DNA of 60,263 nt from Chloroflexi bacterium HGW-Chloroflexi-3 (lineage in GTDB: Bacteria > Chloroflexota > Anaerolineae > Anaerolineales > Anaerolineaceae). The stretch spans positions 1 to 60,263 of the forward strand of contig PHBX01000019.1 in NCBI GenBank assembly GCA_002842045.1, read 5' to 3'. The notes beneath the pieces were generated by a model. The model was given only the letters and a program-made list of their open reading frames with translations. It ran no database searches and was not told the origin of the DNA. Position numbers and translations under genes: made by a program. Of the stretch, positions 15,602 to 24,737 are shown in pieces (the first letter of the stretch is position 1; each line of letters opens with the position of its first letter).

Positions 15602-15832
15602 AATAAATTTGACAATTTATATCCGAATTGCTACAATCTCAATCACGAAATAAAAGAACTCACAAATGGTTTTCAGGAGTTATCCAATTGTGGAAAGATT
15701 CTCATGGATATGGATGATCATGGATTTAGCAAGAAATTTGAATGGGTAGAAGATAAATTTGGTGTTTCATGGCAATTAAATTTGCCTTATGATAATCAAA
15801 AATTCAATGAATCTGGTAAGGATTCAAGTTAG
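15602..15832 (+). pseudogene. VOC-superfamily (PhnB / 3-demethylubiquinone methyltransferase-like) C-terminal remnant
   Basis: Reading from after the TAG at 15599-15601, the frame gives about 76 residues with no start codon of its own. The segment EIKELTNGFQELSNCGKILM..HGFSKKFEWVEDKFGVSWQLNLP is the C-terminal half of a PhnB-like VOC protein (compare the family pattern 'W..L..GG......GW..D.FGVSWQ'). The N-terminal half is missing. It lies 54 bp upstream of the BNR gene with which it shares a strand but no evident function. Confidence 0.65.
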
Positions 15833-15886
15833 AACGATCAAATTTAATCAAAAATATTCGTTTACAGAACAGGAAAGGAAAAAAAT

Positions 15887-17002
15887 ATGAGCAGCGTTCG
15901 TGTTTTGGTTGGTACCCGGAAAGGTGCATTTATTTTCACCTCTGATTATAAAAGAGAAAAATGGGATATTAAAGGGCCACTCTTTGCTGGTTTGGAGATC
16001 TATCATATAAAAGGTTCAGGTGTCGATCCGCAACGAATTTATGCCTCACAGGTAAGCGATTGGTTTGGACAGGTAAATCATCGATCCAGTGATGGTGGTT
16101 TATCCTGGAAGACGATTGGCAATAAATTTGATTATGAAGGTGAAGTTGGAACCCATCAGGATTTTAGTGGTAACCAGATCCCCTGGAAATTCAGAAGAAT
16201 TTGGGCTTTTGAACCGTCACCCACAGAGAAAGATACAGTTTTTGCAGGGGCTGAAGATGCAGCCTTATTCAAATCTACAGATGGGGGCATGACCTGGCAG
16301 GAATTACCGGGATTACGAGAAATTCACTCAAATATGTGGATGCCCGGTGCAGGAGGAATGGGGTTGCACACGATATTGATCAACCCTAAAAACCCTGAAC
16401 AGATTTTTGTAGCCATCTCCGCTGCAGGTGTTTTTCGCACTAATGATGGCGGACAAACCTGGAGTGGCATAAACCACGGATTAAAATCCGAATATGAATT
16501 ACCAAACCCTGAGGCTGAAGTTGGCCATTGTGTCCATAGTATTACCATGCACCCTTCCAATCCGAATGTATTGTTCATGCAAAAGCATTGGGATGTAATG
16601 CGCAGTGATAATGCCGGAGATGATTGGTATGAAGTGAGTGATAATTTGCCGAGTGATTTTGGTTTTCCGATTGCCGTGCATGCTCATGAACCTGAAACGA
16701 TCTATGTAATTCCCATAAAAAGTGACTTGGAACACTATCCTCTGGAGGGAAAACTCAGGGTTTACCGAAGTAGAACTGGTGGTTATGGCTGGGAAGAATT
16801 AAACAAAGGTTTACCTCAAAAAGATTGTTATGTGAATATTTTGCGGAGTGCATTAGCGGTTGACACGCTTGAATCTTGTGGTGTTTATTTTGGCACAACA
16901 GGTGGTCAGTTATACGTGTCTCCCGATTCTGGTGAGACCTGGCAGACAGTTGCCCAAAATTTACCAGCTGTGTTATCTGTTGAGGTACAAGTTTTGCCAT
17001 GA
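15887..17002 (+). CDS. BNR/WD40-like beta-propeller protein (sialidase/VPS10-type repeats)
   Basis: The 371-residue protein has no signal peptide and is built of repeated beta blades with Asp-box-like motifs: [10 protein letters not shown] (about 66), [10 protein letters not shown] (about 131), [10 protein letters not shown] (about 187), DNAGDDWYE and [10 protein letters not shown] near the end. Such proteins are annotated as exo-alpha-sialidase or photosystem-assembly-like, but catalytic sialidase residues cannot be shown here. AGGAAAGG precedes the ATG. Its stop overlaps the start of the MoaD/ThiS-like gene (ATGA), so the two are translationally coupled and probably act together. Function is unknown; a binding or scaffold role is more likely than glycosidase. 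Confidence 0.85.
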   Translation: MSSVRVLVGTRKGAFIFTSDYKREKWDIKGPLFAGLEIYHIKGSGVDPQRIYASQVSDWFGQVNHRSSDGGLSWKTIGNKFDYEGEVGTHQDFSGNQIPWKFRRIWAFEPSPTEKDTVFAGAEDAALFKSTDGGMTWQELPGLREIHSNMWMPGAGGMGLHTILINPKNPEQIFVAISAAGVFRTNDGGQTWSGINHGLKSEYELPNPEAEVGHCVHSITMHPSNPNVLFMQKHWDVMRSDNAGDDWYEVSDNLPSDFGFPIAVHAHEPETIYVIPIKSDLEHYPLEGKLRVYRSRTGGYGWEELNKGLPQKDCYVNILRSALAVDTLESCGVYFGTTGGQLYVSPDSGETWQTVAQNLPAVLSVEVQVLP

Positions 17003-17295
17003 TACGAGTCATATTACCGACATATTTACAAAGGCTTGCCAATTTGGGTCGGGAGGTTCATCTGGAATTGGATGACGATGTCACATTCTTAGAATTAATG
17101 GATGTTATAGAAGAAAAATATCCGATGTTGAAAGGTACTATCCGGGATCATGTTAGCAAAGAACGCAGAGCTTATTTGCGATTCTTCGCCTGTGGTCAGG
17201 ACTTGTCACATCTGGCGCCAGAAACATTATTACCTCGTGAGGTTTTGATAGGTAAGGAACCGCTTCGCATCGTGGGCGCTATGTCGGGCGGGTAA
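16999..17295 (+). CDS. MoaD/ThiS-family ubiquitin-like sulfur-carrier-type protein
   Basis: A 98-residue beta-grasp protein ending in Gly-Gly (GAMSGG), the tail that in MoaD, ThiS and archaeal SAMPs is adenylated and then thiocarboxylated or conjugated. The fold pattern [28 protein letters not shown] and [12 protein letters not shown] is clear. No E1-like activator (MoeB/ThiF) or molybdopterin gene is adjacent. Its ATG overlaps the TGA of the BNR-repeat gene, so it is specifically coupled to that protein rather than to cofactor synthesis. Whether it carries sulfur or tags the propeller protein is open. A hairpin terminator follows at 17323. Confidence 0.85.
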   Translation: MIRVILPTYLQRLANLGREVHLELDDDVTFLELMDVIEEKYPMLKGTIRDHVSKERRAYLRFFACGQDLSHLAPETLLPREVLIGKEPLRIVGAMSGG

Positions 17296-17322
17296 CGACA
17301 GATAATCAATATTCGCATAGGT

Positions 17323-17367
17323 AAAAAATTCATCCTTTGACACCCAAGGTGGAAGGATGAATTTTTT
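17323..17367. terminator. Intrinsic terminator after the MoaD-like gene
   Basis: AAAAAATTCATCCTT pairs perfectly with AAGGATGAATTTTTT around a 15-nt loop. The T-run completes it on the plus strand and the mirrored A-run makes it bidirectional. The rest of the 17296-17608 gap is AT-rich and holds no other feature I can support apart from the otsA ribosome-binding site. Confidence 0.85.
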
Positions 17368-17608
17368 GTTATGTTATAATGGGCCAAAGCAATCATTGAT
17401 GATATGGGGATTTATTGATTGAGTCTTGTTTAAGCATTGAAGTAACATTTCGTTATAAATAGGATTTATCAATGACCCTCAATCAAACAGGAAATCATTT
17501 AATTTATTAATTTCCTTTTATGTTGATATGACCTTTAGGGAAAACAATTAATTTTTTTTCATAATTAAGATTTGTTTGATTGAATTGCTTGAGATAAGAG
17601 GAGAAAAA

Positions 17609-19108
17609 ATGGAATTGAAAAATTCTTTACAAACAGATCAGTTTTCAGAGATCATCATTGTATCAAATCGTGGGCCGGTTACCATCACCAAAGATGAACA
17701 GGGTGCAACCACCTATAAACGTGGAAGTGGGGGATTGGTGACCGCTCTGACAGGTCTGGCACATTATAAAAAATTAACCTGGGTTGCTTGCGCCATGAGT
17801 CCAGAAGACTCAGAATGGAAACACGGCCAGATTTGCCTGGAGGATAATGATTGTGATCTGACTGTTCGCTTTATCAATCCTGATCCTGAAGCATACGATG
17901 GATTTTACAATCAAATTTCAAATCCATTATTATGGTTTCTACAGCATTCCATGTGGGATGTTCCTCGATCTCCTGTTATTGATTACAAAACCTGGAAGGC
18001 GTGGGACACTGGTTATCAGGTGGTGAATCGACAATTTGCTAAAGAAATCGCTGAGCTGGTAAGGCAGAAGAAAAAACCCGTTCTCATCATGTTGCAGGAT
18101 TATCACTTATATTTGACGGCAAGATATCTTAAGAAATATTTGCGAGGTCAGGCTGTCACTATTTTATTATTTGTGCATATTCCCTGGCCAGGTCCTGAAT
18201 ATTGGGGAATTTTACCCAGCAGAATGCGATATGAAATTCTGGACGGTTTGGCTGCTGTAGATCTGATGGGATTTCAGACGAGTGAGGATGGTTTAAACTT
18301 CATTCGAACTTGCGAAAATTTCTTGCCAAAATCCGTTGTAAGATATCGTAATCGCAGGGTGCGGTACCGTAGTCATGACACATTCATCCGAGATTTTCCC
18401 ATATCCATCGATGTTGGTGCATTAGAAGCAATGGCTGAATCGGCTGAAGTGGCCTTGTATCAAGAAGAAATCGCCAGGCAGGTTAACAGCCAAAAAATGA
18501 TTTTACGAGTAGATCGACTTGAACCCAGTAAGAATATTCTGAGGGGATTCCAAGCGTATGAATCTTTGTTGGAAATGCATCCTGAATATCGCGGAAATGT
18601 TATATTCATGGCTTACTTGATTCCTTCCAGGGTTGGGGTTGAAGAATATCAAACCTATCTGGATGAGATTATGGTGTTTGTTGGGAGAATCAATGCTCAT
18701 TATGGCAGTAGTGATTGGGAACCGGTCAGGTTGCTGGTTGGAGAAAATTATCCAAGGGCTGTAGCCGCAATGAAGATGTATAATGTTTTGTTGGTAAATT
18801 CCATTGCGGATGGAATGAACCTTGTAGCAAAAGAAGGACCCATTGTGAATCAAAAAGATGGTGTGTTAATTTTATCAGAACGAGCTGGAGCACGTCAGCA
18901 ATTAGGAAATGGTGCTTTGGTCATTTCGCCTGTTGATATTTTTGACACCCAAAAAGCATTACATCAAGCTCTCAGTATGGATATTGATAAAAGACAAGAA
19001 AAAGTGGCATTTCTTAGAAGAATTGTTCGGGAAGAAGATATCAACTACTGGCTCAAATCCCAGATTGATGTGTTGAATTCCATTAAAGAAAAAGGAAAAC
19101 AAGAATAA
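17609..19108 (+). CDS. otsA: Trehalose-6-phosphate synthase (GT20)
   Basis: OtsA transfers glucose from a nucleotide sugar to glucose 6-phosphate to give trehalose 6-phosphate. The 499-residue GT-B enzyme shows VSNRGPV (start), GSGGLVTAL, QDYHLYLTARYL, LFVHIPWPGPEYWGILPSR, LMGFQT, RVDRLEPSKNILRGFQAY (the nucleotide-sugar region of the C-terminal lobe) and DGMNLVAKEG. I choose ATG 17609 because AAGAGGAG lies 5 nt upstream; the longer open frame begins at a TTG with no such site. otsB follows after 70 bp on the same strand, completing the pathway. With TreS at 36 kb the organism has two trehalose routes, useful in osmotic or desiccation stress or as storage. Confidence 0.95.
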   Translation: MELKNSLQTDQFSEIIIVSNRGPVTITKDEQGATTYKRGSGGLVTALTGLAHYKKLTWVACAMSPEDSEWKHGQICLEDNDCDLTVRFINPDPEAYDGFYNQISNPLLWFLQHSMWDVPRSPVIDYKTWKAWDTGYQVVNRQFAKEIAELVRQKKKPVLIMLQDYHLYLTARYLKKYLRGQAVTILLFVHIPWPGPEYWGILPSRMRYEILDGLAAVDLMGFQTSEDGLNFIRTCENFLPKSVVRYRNRRVRYRSHDTFIRDFPISIDVGALEAMAESAEVALYQEEIARQVNSQKMILRVDRLEPSKNILRGFQAYESLLEMHPEYRGNVIFMAYLIPSRVGVEEYQTYLDEIMVFVGRINAHYGSSDWEPVRLLVGENYPRAVAAMKMYNVLLVNSIADGMNLVAKEGPIVNQKDGVLILSERAGARQQLGNGALVISPVDIFDTQKALHQALSMDIDKRQEKVAFLRRIVREEDINYWLKSQIDVLNSIKEKGKQE

Positions 19109-19178
19109 AGAGAAAAAGAATATCTTTAGGATTACAAAAACATAGAATTTCATTTCGAAAATAGTAGTAGAAGGTAGC

Positions 19179-19940
19179 ATGAAAGACAGCCCATCCTTAC
19201 AACAATTAATGAAAATTTACCAAAAAGAAAGAGCCTTCCTGTTTCTTGATTATGATGGGACTTTGGCGCGGTTTGCCCCTAATCCAGATGTGGTCTTACC
19301 GGATTCCGAATTAATCGACATTCTTCATGAAATTAATAAACTAGAAAGTATTAGATTGGCTATTATTAGTGGTAGAAGGTTAGATCATATCCGATCATTA
19401 GTGCCTATCAATGGGATCTGGCTGTCTGGTAGTTATGGATTGGAAATGATAGATCCCAGTGGAAATGAATTGCATTTGTTGGAATTCGATCATTTGAGAC
19501 TGGGATTGGAAATCATTAAACCTACCTGGCAGGCGTTAATTGATAGGAGAGATGGCTTTTATCTTGAAGATAAAGGTTGGTCACTGGCGATTCACGCTAA
19601 TGGGTCGGATAAGCATGAAGTAAATCTAGTCTTAGAGAATGCCAGACGAATTGATGTCCCAGACGGATTTCACATGAAATATACTCATAACTTTATAGAA
19701 CTTTGCCCCCCAAAAGCCGATAAAGGGGTATCTGTTGATTATATTTTGAATTCAGAAAGTTTTGAGGGGGCATTACCGATTTTCATTGGAGATGATCCCC
19801 GTGATGAGGATGCGTTTGCTGCAGTCCAATCGATTGGAGGTGTAGGAATTATCGTGGTTGAAAAAGATCGCGATACAAAAGCGACTTACACTTTGAAAAG
19901 ACCAGAACAGGTCAGGGACTGGCTAAAGGAAATTAAGTAA
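19179..19940 (+). CDS. otsB: Trehalose-6-phosphate phosphatase
   Basis: A 253-residue HAD-superfamily phosphatase that converts trehalose 6-phosphate to trehalose. The nucleophile and acid Asp24 and Asp26 lie in FLDYDGTLARF. Motif II is IISGRRLDHI, the substrate-cap region includes WLSGSYGLEM and FYLEDKGWSLAIHAN, and the Mg-binding motif is IGDDPRDEDAFAA. It lies directly downstream of otsA and is presumably co-transcribed. The length is normal for a single-domain OtsB. Confidence 0.95.
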   Translation: MKDSPSLQQLMKIYQKERAFLFLDYDGTLARFAPNPDVVLPDSELIDILHEINKLESIRLAIISGRRLDHIRSLVPINGIWLSGSYGLEMIDPSGNELHLLEFDHLRLGLEIIKPTWQALIDRRDGFYLEDKGWSLAIHANGSDKHEVNLVLENARRIDVPDGFHMKYTHNFIELCPPKADKGVSVDYILNSESFEGALPIFIGDDPRDEDAFAAVQSIGGVGIIVVEKDRDTKATYTLKRPEQVRDWLKEIK

Positions 19941-19982
19941 GTAAAAACAAGTATTTAAATTATGTTGCAACAAGATATGAAT

Positions 19983-20506
19983 TTATTGGCAAAAACAATA
20001 TCCAATCCCAGGTATTGTTTCAATCATAGGTTCAGATTCTTCTCGAAAACCCATTTTTTTCTCAATCGATGGACCAACTGTCGCAGCATTTCTTTGTTTC
20101 CATTTCCTGGCTCCCAAATGCAATTGATCAGGATTTGACTGGTAACAACCTGCCCGGCATAACGCATAATGCAATGGACAAATTTACACTCCGATTCTGA
20201 TAGTTGAATCGTTTCCTGATTAGGAATTATCAAAGATTTCAGTTCAAGATCGAGGTAAACCATGCCTACTTGAAAATGATCTTCTTCAAAATGATGGCAG
20301 GAACGGCGCAGAACAGCATCTACCCTTGCCATTAATTGTCTGGGACTGAAGGGTTTCGAAATATAATCATCTGCCCCAACATAGAGTCCACGAACAATGT
20401 CTTCTTCATTATCTCGAACGGTTAAGAAGATGATTGGTGTATCCCAATCTTTCCGGATGGTTTCACAAACACTAAAACCATCCAGAACATGATAATCCTT
20501 CTCTTC
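19983..20506 (-). pseudogene. OmpR-family response regulator remnant
   Basis: The frame begins directly after the cytochrome stop codon with YHVLDGFSVCETIRKDWDTPIIFLTVRDNEEDIVRGLYVGADDYISKPFSPRQLMARVDAVLRR, a receiver lacking its first ~50 residues including the phospho-acceptor Asp. A winged-helix DNA-binding domain follows (IQLSESECKFVHCIMRYAGQVV..LRQLVHRLRKK). A one-base shift at an A7 run then separates it from the proper C terminus IETIPGIGYCF. It is a paralogue of the intact regulator at 21952-22638 and cannot be a functional response regulator as read. The 5' truncation is real; the 3' frameshift could be a sequencing error. Confidence 0.85.
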
Positions 20507-21496
20507 CTATTCCACTATCTGCTCTTCGTTACGTTCTTTGAATAGTTGATTGATGGTTAGAGCACCGATACTACCTATTAAAATTCCTACCAAAACACCT
20601 GTTACACCGACATTCTCTATAGGTGGTCCTGCCTGTTTCACTTCTACTTCTGGATACAAGGTCAATGCAGAAATGTTTGCCTGGATAGGGGGGGTTGACA
20701 TCACTACTCCATGAATACCGTGGCAATCGAAACAAGTGGGTTTATTTGTTAGAGAGTTAGGATCATAGTCTTCTAATAAGGTGATCGTCGTGCCATGGAA
20801 GACCATGTAGGTGTCCAATACATTGGTTTCAAGTTCATACTTTTGCATGATATCGGAATTTGTATGGCAATTTGCACATAAATCCACAGACATCTTGCGA
20901 AATTTTGCTAATGTTGGATCACTTATCTGATGAATACTATGGCAATCAACACAATCAGGCATATCTTTACTATCGCCTGAGAGAAGACCTTGCCCATGAA
21001 CACTGACCTTGAACTCCTCAAGAGCATCCTGATGACAGTCAGCGCATAAAGGTGTTTCTAAATTTCCTTTGATAAAAAGGATATCGTGAATGCTATCTGA
21101 TACCTGTGAAAATTATTCTTTGTGACATTTTTGGCAGGTGTCGTGATAACTGACCATATACTCACGTTTATTTTTGGTAGTGATTTCATTATGAGGGGCT
21201 GGAAAGGTTTCATATCCAATGTGGCAATCAACACATTGCATATCTTTATGCACGGATTGTCGAAACACATTGTAATCAACTGATAAATCGAGGATATCTC
21301 CGCTTGGTAAGGTCATTTCCCAATCGGGTTGGCCATGGCAGCTCAGGCAATCTGCAACACCAGGTGTTGCTTTCTGAGGTGACACAGGTAATGCTTCAGC
21401 CAGAACAGGAATTGGAGAAACTACAAGAATTGCACCATTGATGAATGCAGCCAGAATTAATAGAAACGAATCAATAAATAGTCGTTGTGTCTTCAA
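20507..21496 (-). pseudogene. Seven-heme membrane-anchored c-type cytochrome interrupted by an in-frame stop
   Basis: Two open segments (21496-21113 and 20962-20507) share one frame and are continuous apart from a TAA at 21113-21115. Read through, the ~329-residue protein has an N-terminal signal peptide (TTG start, AAGGA upstream), seven CxxCH heme motifs (CLSCH, CVDCH, CQKCH, CADCH, CVDCH, CANCH, CFDCH) and a C-terminal membrane helix (VGVTGVLVGILIGSIGALTI). It resembles cytochrome c3/NapC-like electron carriers working outside the membrane. Only the stop after the third heme breaks it; as it stands a three-heme soluble fragment would be made. It lies in a minus-strand group with a two-component system and a small membrane protein, suggesting sensor-controlled extracytoplasmic electron transfer. 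A sequencing error at one base is possible. Confidence 0.82.
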
Positions 21497-21576
21497 ATAT
21501 ATTCCTTATTTGATTGTTGCTCAGAACAGGGTGATGCCCCCTATGATTGTTCGACGGTTCTCGCAACAGAAATATT

Positions 21577-21810
21577 TTATATAGTAGATTTGCGAATAGC
21601 CATTAATGTGATAAACAGTAAGTATATGCCCAGGAAGAAAATAATCCAGGCTAATGCTTTGTGATCTGTCACAAATAAGATTACCGAGAGTACTGTTGCT
21701 GCTACAAACGTACATGGACAGGATATCTTGAGGGGTTTAACATTAATTTTCATTAACCCTACATAAATCAGATACCCTACAACTACTAAACCTACAACGA
21801 AATAAAACAT
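21577..21810 (-). CDS. Small membrane protein of unknown function
   Basis: A 77-residue hydrophobic protein with three likely membrane segments (about 2-20, 33-50 and 54-70). A short basic loop with a CPC motif (KISCPCTF, about 30-37) lies between the first and second. I recognise no family. It is the first gene after the direct-repeat promoter at 21902-21931 and precedes the multiheme cytochrome gene by 80 bp, so it may assist or anchor the electron-transfer protein. AGGTGTAAG upstream of the ATG is a plausible ribosome-binding site. Confidence 0.6.
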   Translation of the reverse strand: MFYFVVGLVVVGYLIYVGLMKINVKPLKISCPCTFVAATVLSVILFVTDHKALAWIIFFLGIYLLFITLMAIRKSTI

Positions 21811-21901
21811 CTTACACCTCGATTCAAGTAAAATTAATCCTACTTGTAAAAAAGTATTTATTTTCTTGTCTATATTCTATGGTGTGGATGTAACAGAATT
21901 C

Positions 21902-21931
21902 GTTATAAGTGTGTGACAATTGTGTGACAAT
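21902..21931 (-). promoter_or_regulatory. Promoter with two adjacent 11-bp direct repeats (response-regulator site)
   Basis: TGTGTGACAAT occurs twice back-to-back at 21910-21920 and 21921-21931. On the minus strand the first repeat supplies a -35 TTGTCA (21930-21925), followed by a 17-nt spacer and a -10 TATAAC (21907-21902). Direct repeats spaced one helical turn are typical of OmpR-family binding sites, and such a regulator is encoded immediately upstream. The promoter drives the membrane-protein/cytochrome genes. Confidence 0.7.
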
Positions 21932-21951
21932 GTGAAATTTTGTACAAATTG

Positions 21952-22638
21952 TTAATCTTTGTCACCAATTGATTTCAATTCATATCCCAATCCAGGAACA
22001 TTTTCAATGCTGATCTGATTTGGAAATTGTGTATCTATTTTAACTCTAAGCCGATGAATGAGTTGCCTGACCATGTCCATATCACCCGCATTGGGTCCCC
22101 AAACATGGTCGATGATGATTTCTGGTGTCACAATTTGACCGACATTGATCATAAGACAATCCATCAAACGTAATTCTAAACCAGATAATTGGATGGCTGC
22201 ATATTCTCCGATCTTTAGCTCATGTCGATTAATAAATAAAGAAATATTGCCCCATTCTCTAACAGTAGTTGGACTTTTCTTTTTTGATCTGCGCAACACA
22301 GCCTTCACACGGGCTATCAATTGGCGAGGGCTGAAAGGTTTTGTGATGTAATCATCTGCTCCTAAATGAAATCCACCTAAAATGTCTTCTTCGTCACTGC
22401 GAACAGTCAATAAAATTATAGGGATATCAGATTGTTCTCGAATTCGTTTACAGATTTTGAATCCATCTTCTTTGGGTAAATTGACATCCAGGATGATCAA
22501 ATCAGGGTTAGCATCCTGCCATCGTCGGTAAGCTGAGTCACCATCTTCTGCCAGTATTACCTCAAACCCTTCACGTTTAAAGGTAAAAGCTAAGAAGTCT
22601 GCCAAGGTACGATCATCATCAACAATTAATACCTTCAT
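21952..22638 (-). CDS. OmpR-family response regulator
   Basis: A 228-residue two-domain regulator. The receiver (1-120) has the acidic pocket VDDD, phospho-acceptor Asp51 (LIILDVNLPKEDGF), Thr (LLTVRS) and Lys (YITKPFSP). The winged-helix domain (about 130-225) ends in ENVPGLGYEL. Its start overlaps the stop of the histidine kinase gene by four bases (ATGA), so the pair is a cognate two-component system. The adjacent downstream promoter carries twin 11-bp repeats, the likely binding site. Confidence 0.95.
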   Translation of the reverse strand: MKVLIVDDDRTLADFLAFTFKREGFEVILAEDGDSAYRRWQDANPDLIILDVNLPKEDGFKICKRIREQSDIPIILLTVRSDEEDILGGFHLGADDYITKPFSPRQLIARVKAVLRRSKKKSPTTVREWGNISLFINRHELKIGEYAAIQLSGLELRLMDCLMINVGQIVTPEIIIDHVWGPNAGDMDMVRQLIHRLRVKIDTQFPNQISIENVPGLGYELKSIGDKD

Positions 22639-24737
22639 GTTTCACCTGTAATAGGGATTGTAAACCAGAATTCTGAGCCGCCACCTGTGCGATCTCGGAC
22701 ACCCATTTGTCCACCATGGGCTCTGATGATTGTCTGGGACACAGATAATCCCAATCCTGTACCTTTTTGCATCCTGCCTTTTTCATAAGAGTTAGGCAAA
22801 AAGCCTGTAAAAATTTTATTTCGATATGCTTCTGGAACCCCATTTCCCCTATCGTTTATGCTAACTTCAATAAAATTTTCAATCAATTTTGCCTGGATTG
22901 TTATGATTTCGTCACTCGGACCATATTTACTTGCGTTGGAAATCAGATTTAACAATACCTGGTTAATTCTTCGTCCATCCACCATCACCAAAGGTAACGA
23001 AGAGGGTATTGATATGGATAAACTTTGTCCGTATTTAACCAGCAAAGGATTAATTGTTTCACGTGCAATTTGGATGATGTTGTATAAATCAGAAGGATGT
23101 GGATTGACATGAAATCGACCCGTTTCGATACTGGAGCCTTCTAAAAGATTATCGGTTAGATTTTCAAGGTTTAGAATGCTTAGATGAATAGAACTAAGAA
23201 GTTCGTACATTTCTGAAGGTTCTAATACCTCAGACTCTTCCATTAGAATCTCGATCGATGCAGTCAATGCAGTGAGAGGGGTGCGAAATTCATGGGTAAT
23301 ATTCCCAAGAAATGAACCCAATAGATGACTGAATACCTCTTCTTCATTGACATCACGCAAAACCAATACAGTTTGAGATTTTCCAGATCCGATAATCGGT
23401 TGCTCTGCATGCGTTATTGAAAGAATGCGATCATCATCTTCTTTTAACATAAATTTGCATCTTATTTTTTCACCTGGAGGAGGTAAGAGATCTAAAAATG
23501 AACTGGATTGATCAGATGGTATTAAGATTGAATTAATTGGCTTTTGTAAAACTTCGTTTTCTGTTAATCCAATGATGCGTTCAGCTCCTGGACTAAAATA
23601 ATCTATTTTATCTTTATCAAGAATGATGATACCTTCAACAATCGATTCGAGTAATAGATCACTCCACTGTTTTTCTTTTTGCAATGATGAAAGAGTGCTC
23701 TCTATTCTAGATCGGGAATTTTCCAATACCTGAGAAAGTTCAACTACTTCGCGTAATTTTGTTTTTATCTGGATCGGTTCAGAGAGATCCAGATGCTCAT
23801 ATTGATTGGTTGCTTTAACCAATTGAGATAATGGCCGTTGAATTATTTGGGCTAGAAATGCTCCAACTAACACAGAAACCAGTACCACGAAGAGGATCAC
23901 AATAGTCAAGAATAATTCCTGTTGGCGTTGATCTTGTTGGATGCTAGTAATGTCTAAAGCAACTTCAACTTCCAATCCTTTACTATTTAATGGGAAATTT
24001 GAAATGTAATAAATATGACCACCCATGCTGTAGGATTTCTGAAATTCAACATCTGCGAATCGGGAGGGTAGCGCATGCAAATTTGTTCGATCTGAATAAT
24101 TACTGCCAAAACTGGTTGCAATCATCTCACCATTTTGCATGATTGAATGGTAAAGGTCGCAGGTATTACACATTTCCATTAATAATTGATCATCAAGCTG
24201 GATTCCCAGGATGACAGTGGGGGATTCTGGATTTTTATCCAAAATTTTACGCCCTCGAAGCAACCAGACCTGTATGCCATCATTATTAAGAGAGGTCGTA
24301 TAAATTGGATTTGTTTCAAGATTACAGTTATTAATAGGAATATTGTCTCCAGAAACTGCAACTATTTTTCCTGAAATATCACAAACGATAATGGTGTTAA
24401 TTTTTGGAATACCATTGTGAATTGAAGATATGTGTTCCTGTAAAACCGCTGGATTATCCAATTCATCTTTGACTTCAAATGCCAGATGGGATGAAGTTAA
24501 TACCACCAAATCTGCAAGTTGGTTCTCTTGTGCCTGGTAAAATGAACTAATCATAGATAAACTTTGTTGACGTTTTGCTGTCTCCAGATATCTATAATTT
24601 GTCCATAATGCAGTTAGACCAACTACTGTAACACTGAGAATTGTAAGTACTGCAAAACTGGCAATGATTTGTGTTCTTAATGAATATGTTTTAAATAATC
24701 TTTGGTAGATACTTATAAACCAATTACTGATACCCAA
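22635..24737 (-). CDS. Membrane sensor histidine kinase (extracytoplasmic sensor, HAMP, PAS)
   Basis: A 700-residue kinase with a first membrane helix (about 22-45), a ~225-residue extracytoplasmic region containing four Cys (at about 119, 138, 190 and 193, the last two as a CNTC pair), a second helix (about 276-299), HAMP (300-350), PAS (about 355-470), HisKA with His482 (GNITHEFRTPLTAL), and an ATPase (NQVLLNLISNASKYG, DRGNGVP, GTGLGLS). Cache-like sensors of this build detect small molecules; the CxxC pair hints at redox or metal sensing (inference). The start is TTG with AGGAG at 6 nt. It overlaps the regulator gene and stands upstream of a multiheme cytochrome. Confidence 0.93.
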   Translation of the reverse strand: MGISNWFISIYQRLFKTYSLRTQIIASFAVLTILSVTVVGLTALWTNYRYLETAKRQQSLSMISSFYQAQENQLADLVVLTSSHLAFEVKDELDNPAVLQEHISSIHNGIPKINTIIVCDISGKIVAVSGDNIPINNCNLETNPIYTTSLNNDGIQVWLLRGRKILDKNPESPTVILGIQLDDQLLMEMCNTCDLYHSIMQNGEMIATSFGSNYSDRTNLHALPSRFADVEFQKSYSMGGHIYYISNFPLNSKGLEVEVALDITSIQQDQRQQELFLTIVILFVVLVSVLVGAFLAQIIQRPLSQLVKATNQYEHLDLSEPIQIKTKLREVVELSQVLENSRSRIESTLSSLQKEKQWSDLLLESIVEGIIILDKDKIDYFSPGAERIIGLTENEVLQKPINSILIPSDQSSSFLDLLPPPGEKIRCKFMLKEDDDRILSITHAEQPIIGSGKSQTVLVLRDVNEEEVFSHLLGSFLGNITHEFRTPLTALTASIEILMEESEVLEPSEMYELLSSIHLSILNLENLTDNLLEGSSIETGRFHVNPHPSDLYNIIQIARETINPLLVKYGQSLSISIPSSLPLVMVDGRRINQVLLNLISNASKYGPSDEIITIQAKLIENFIEVSINDRGNGVPEAYRNKIFTGFLPNSYEKGRMQKGTGLGLSVSQTIIRAHGGQMGVRDRTGGGSEFWFTIPITGET

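Noticed and set aside
21058..21279. 73-residue frame inside the cytochrome gene
   Set aside because: It is an alternative frame of the multiheme cytochrome; the heme motifs lie in the other frame.
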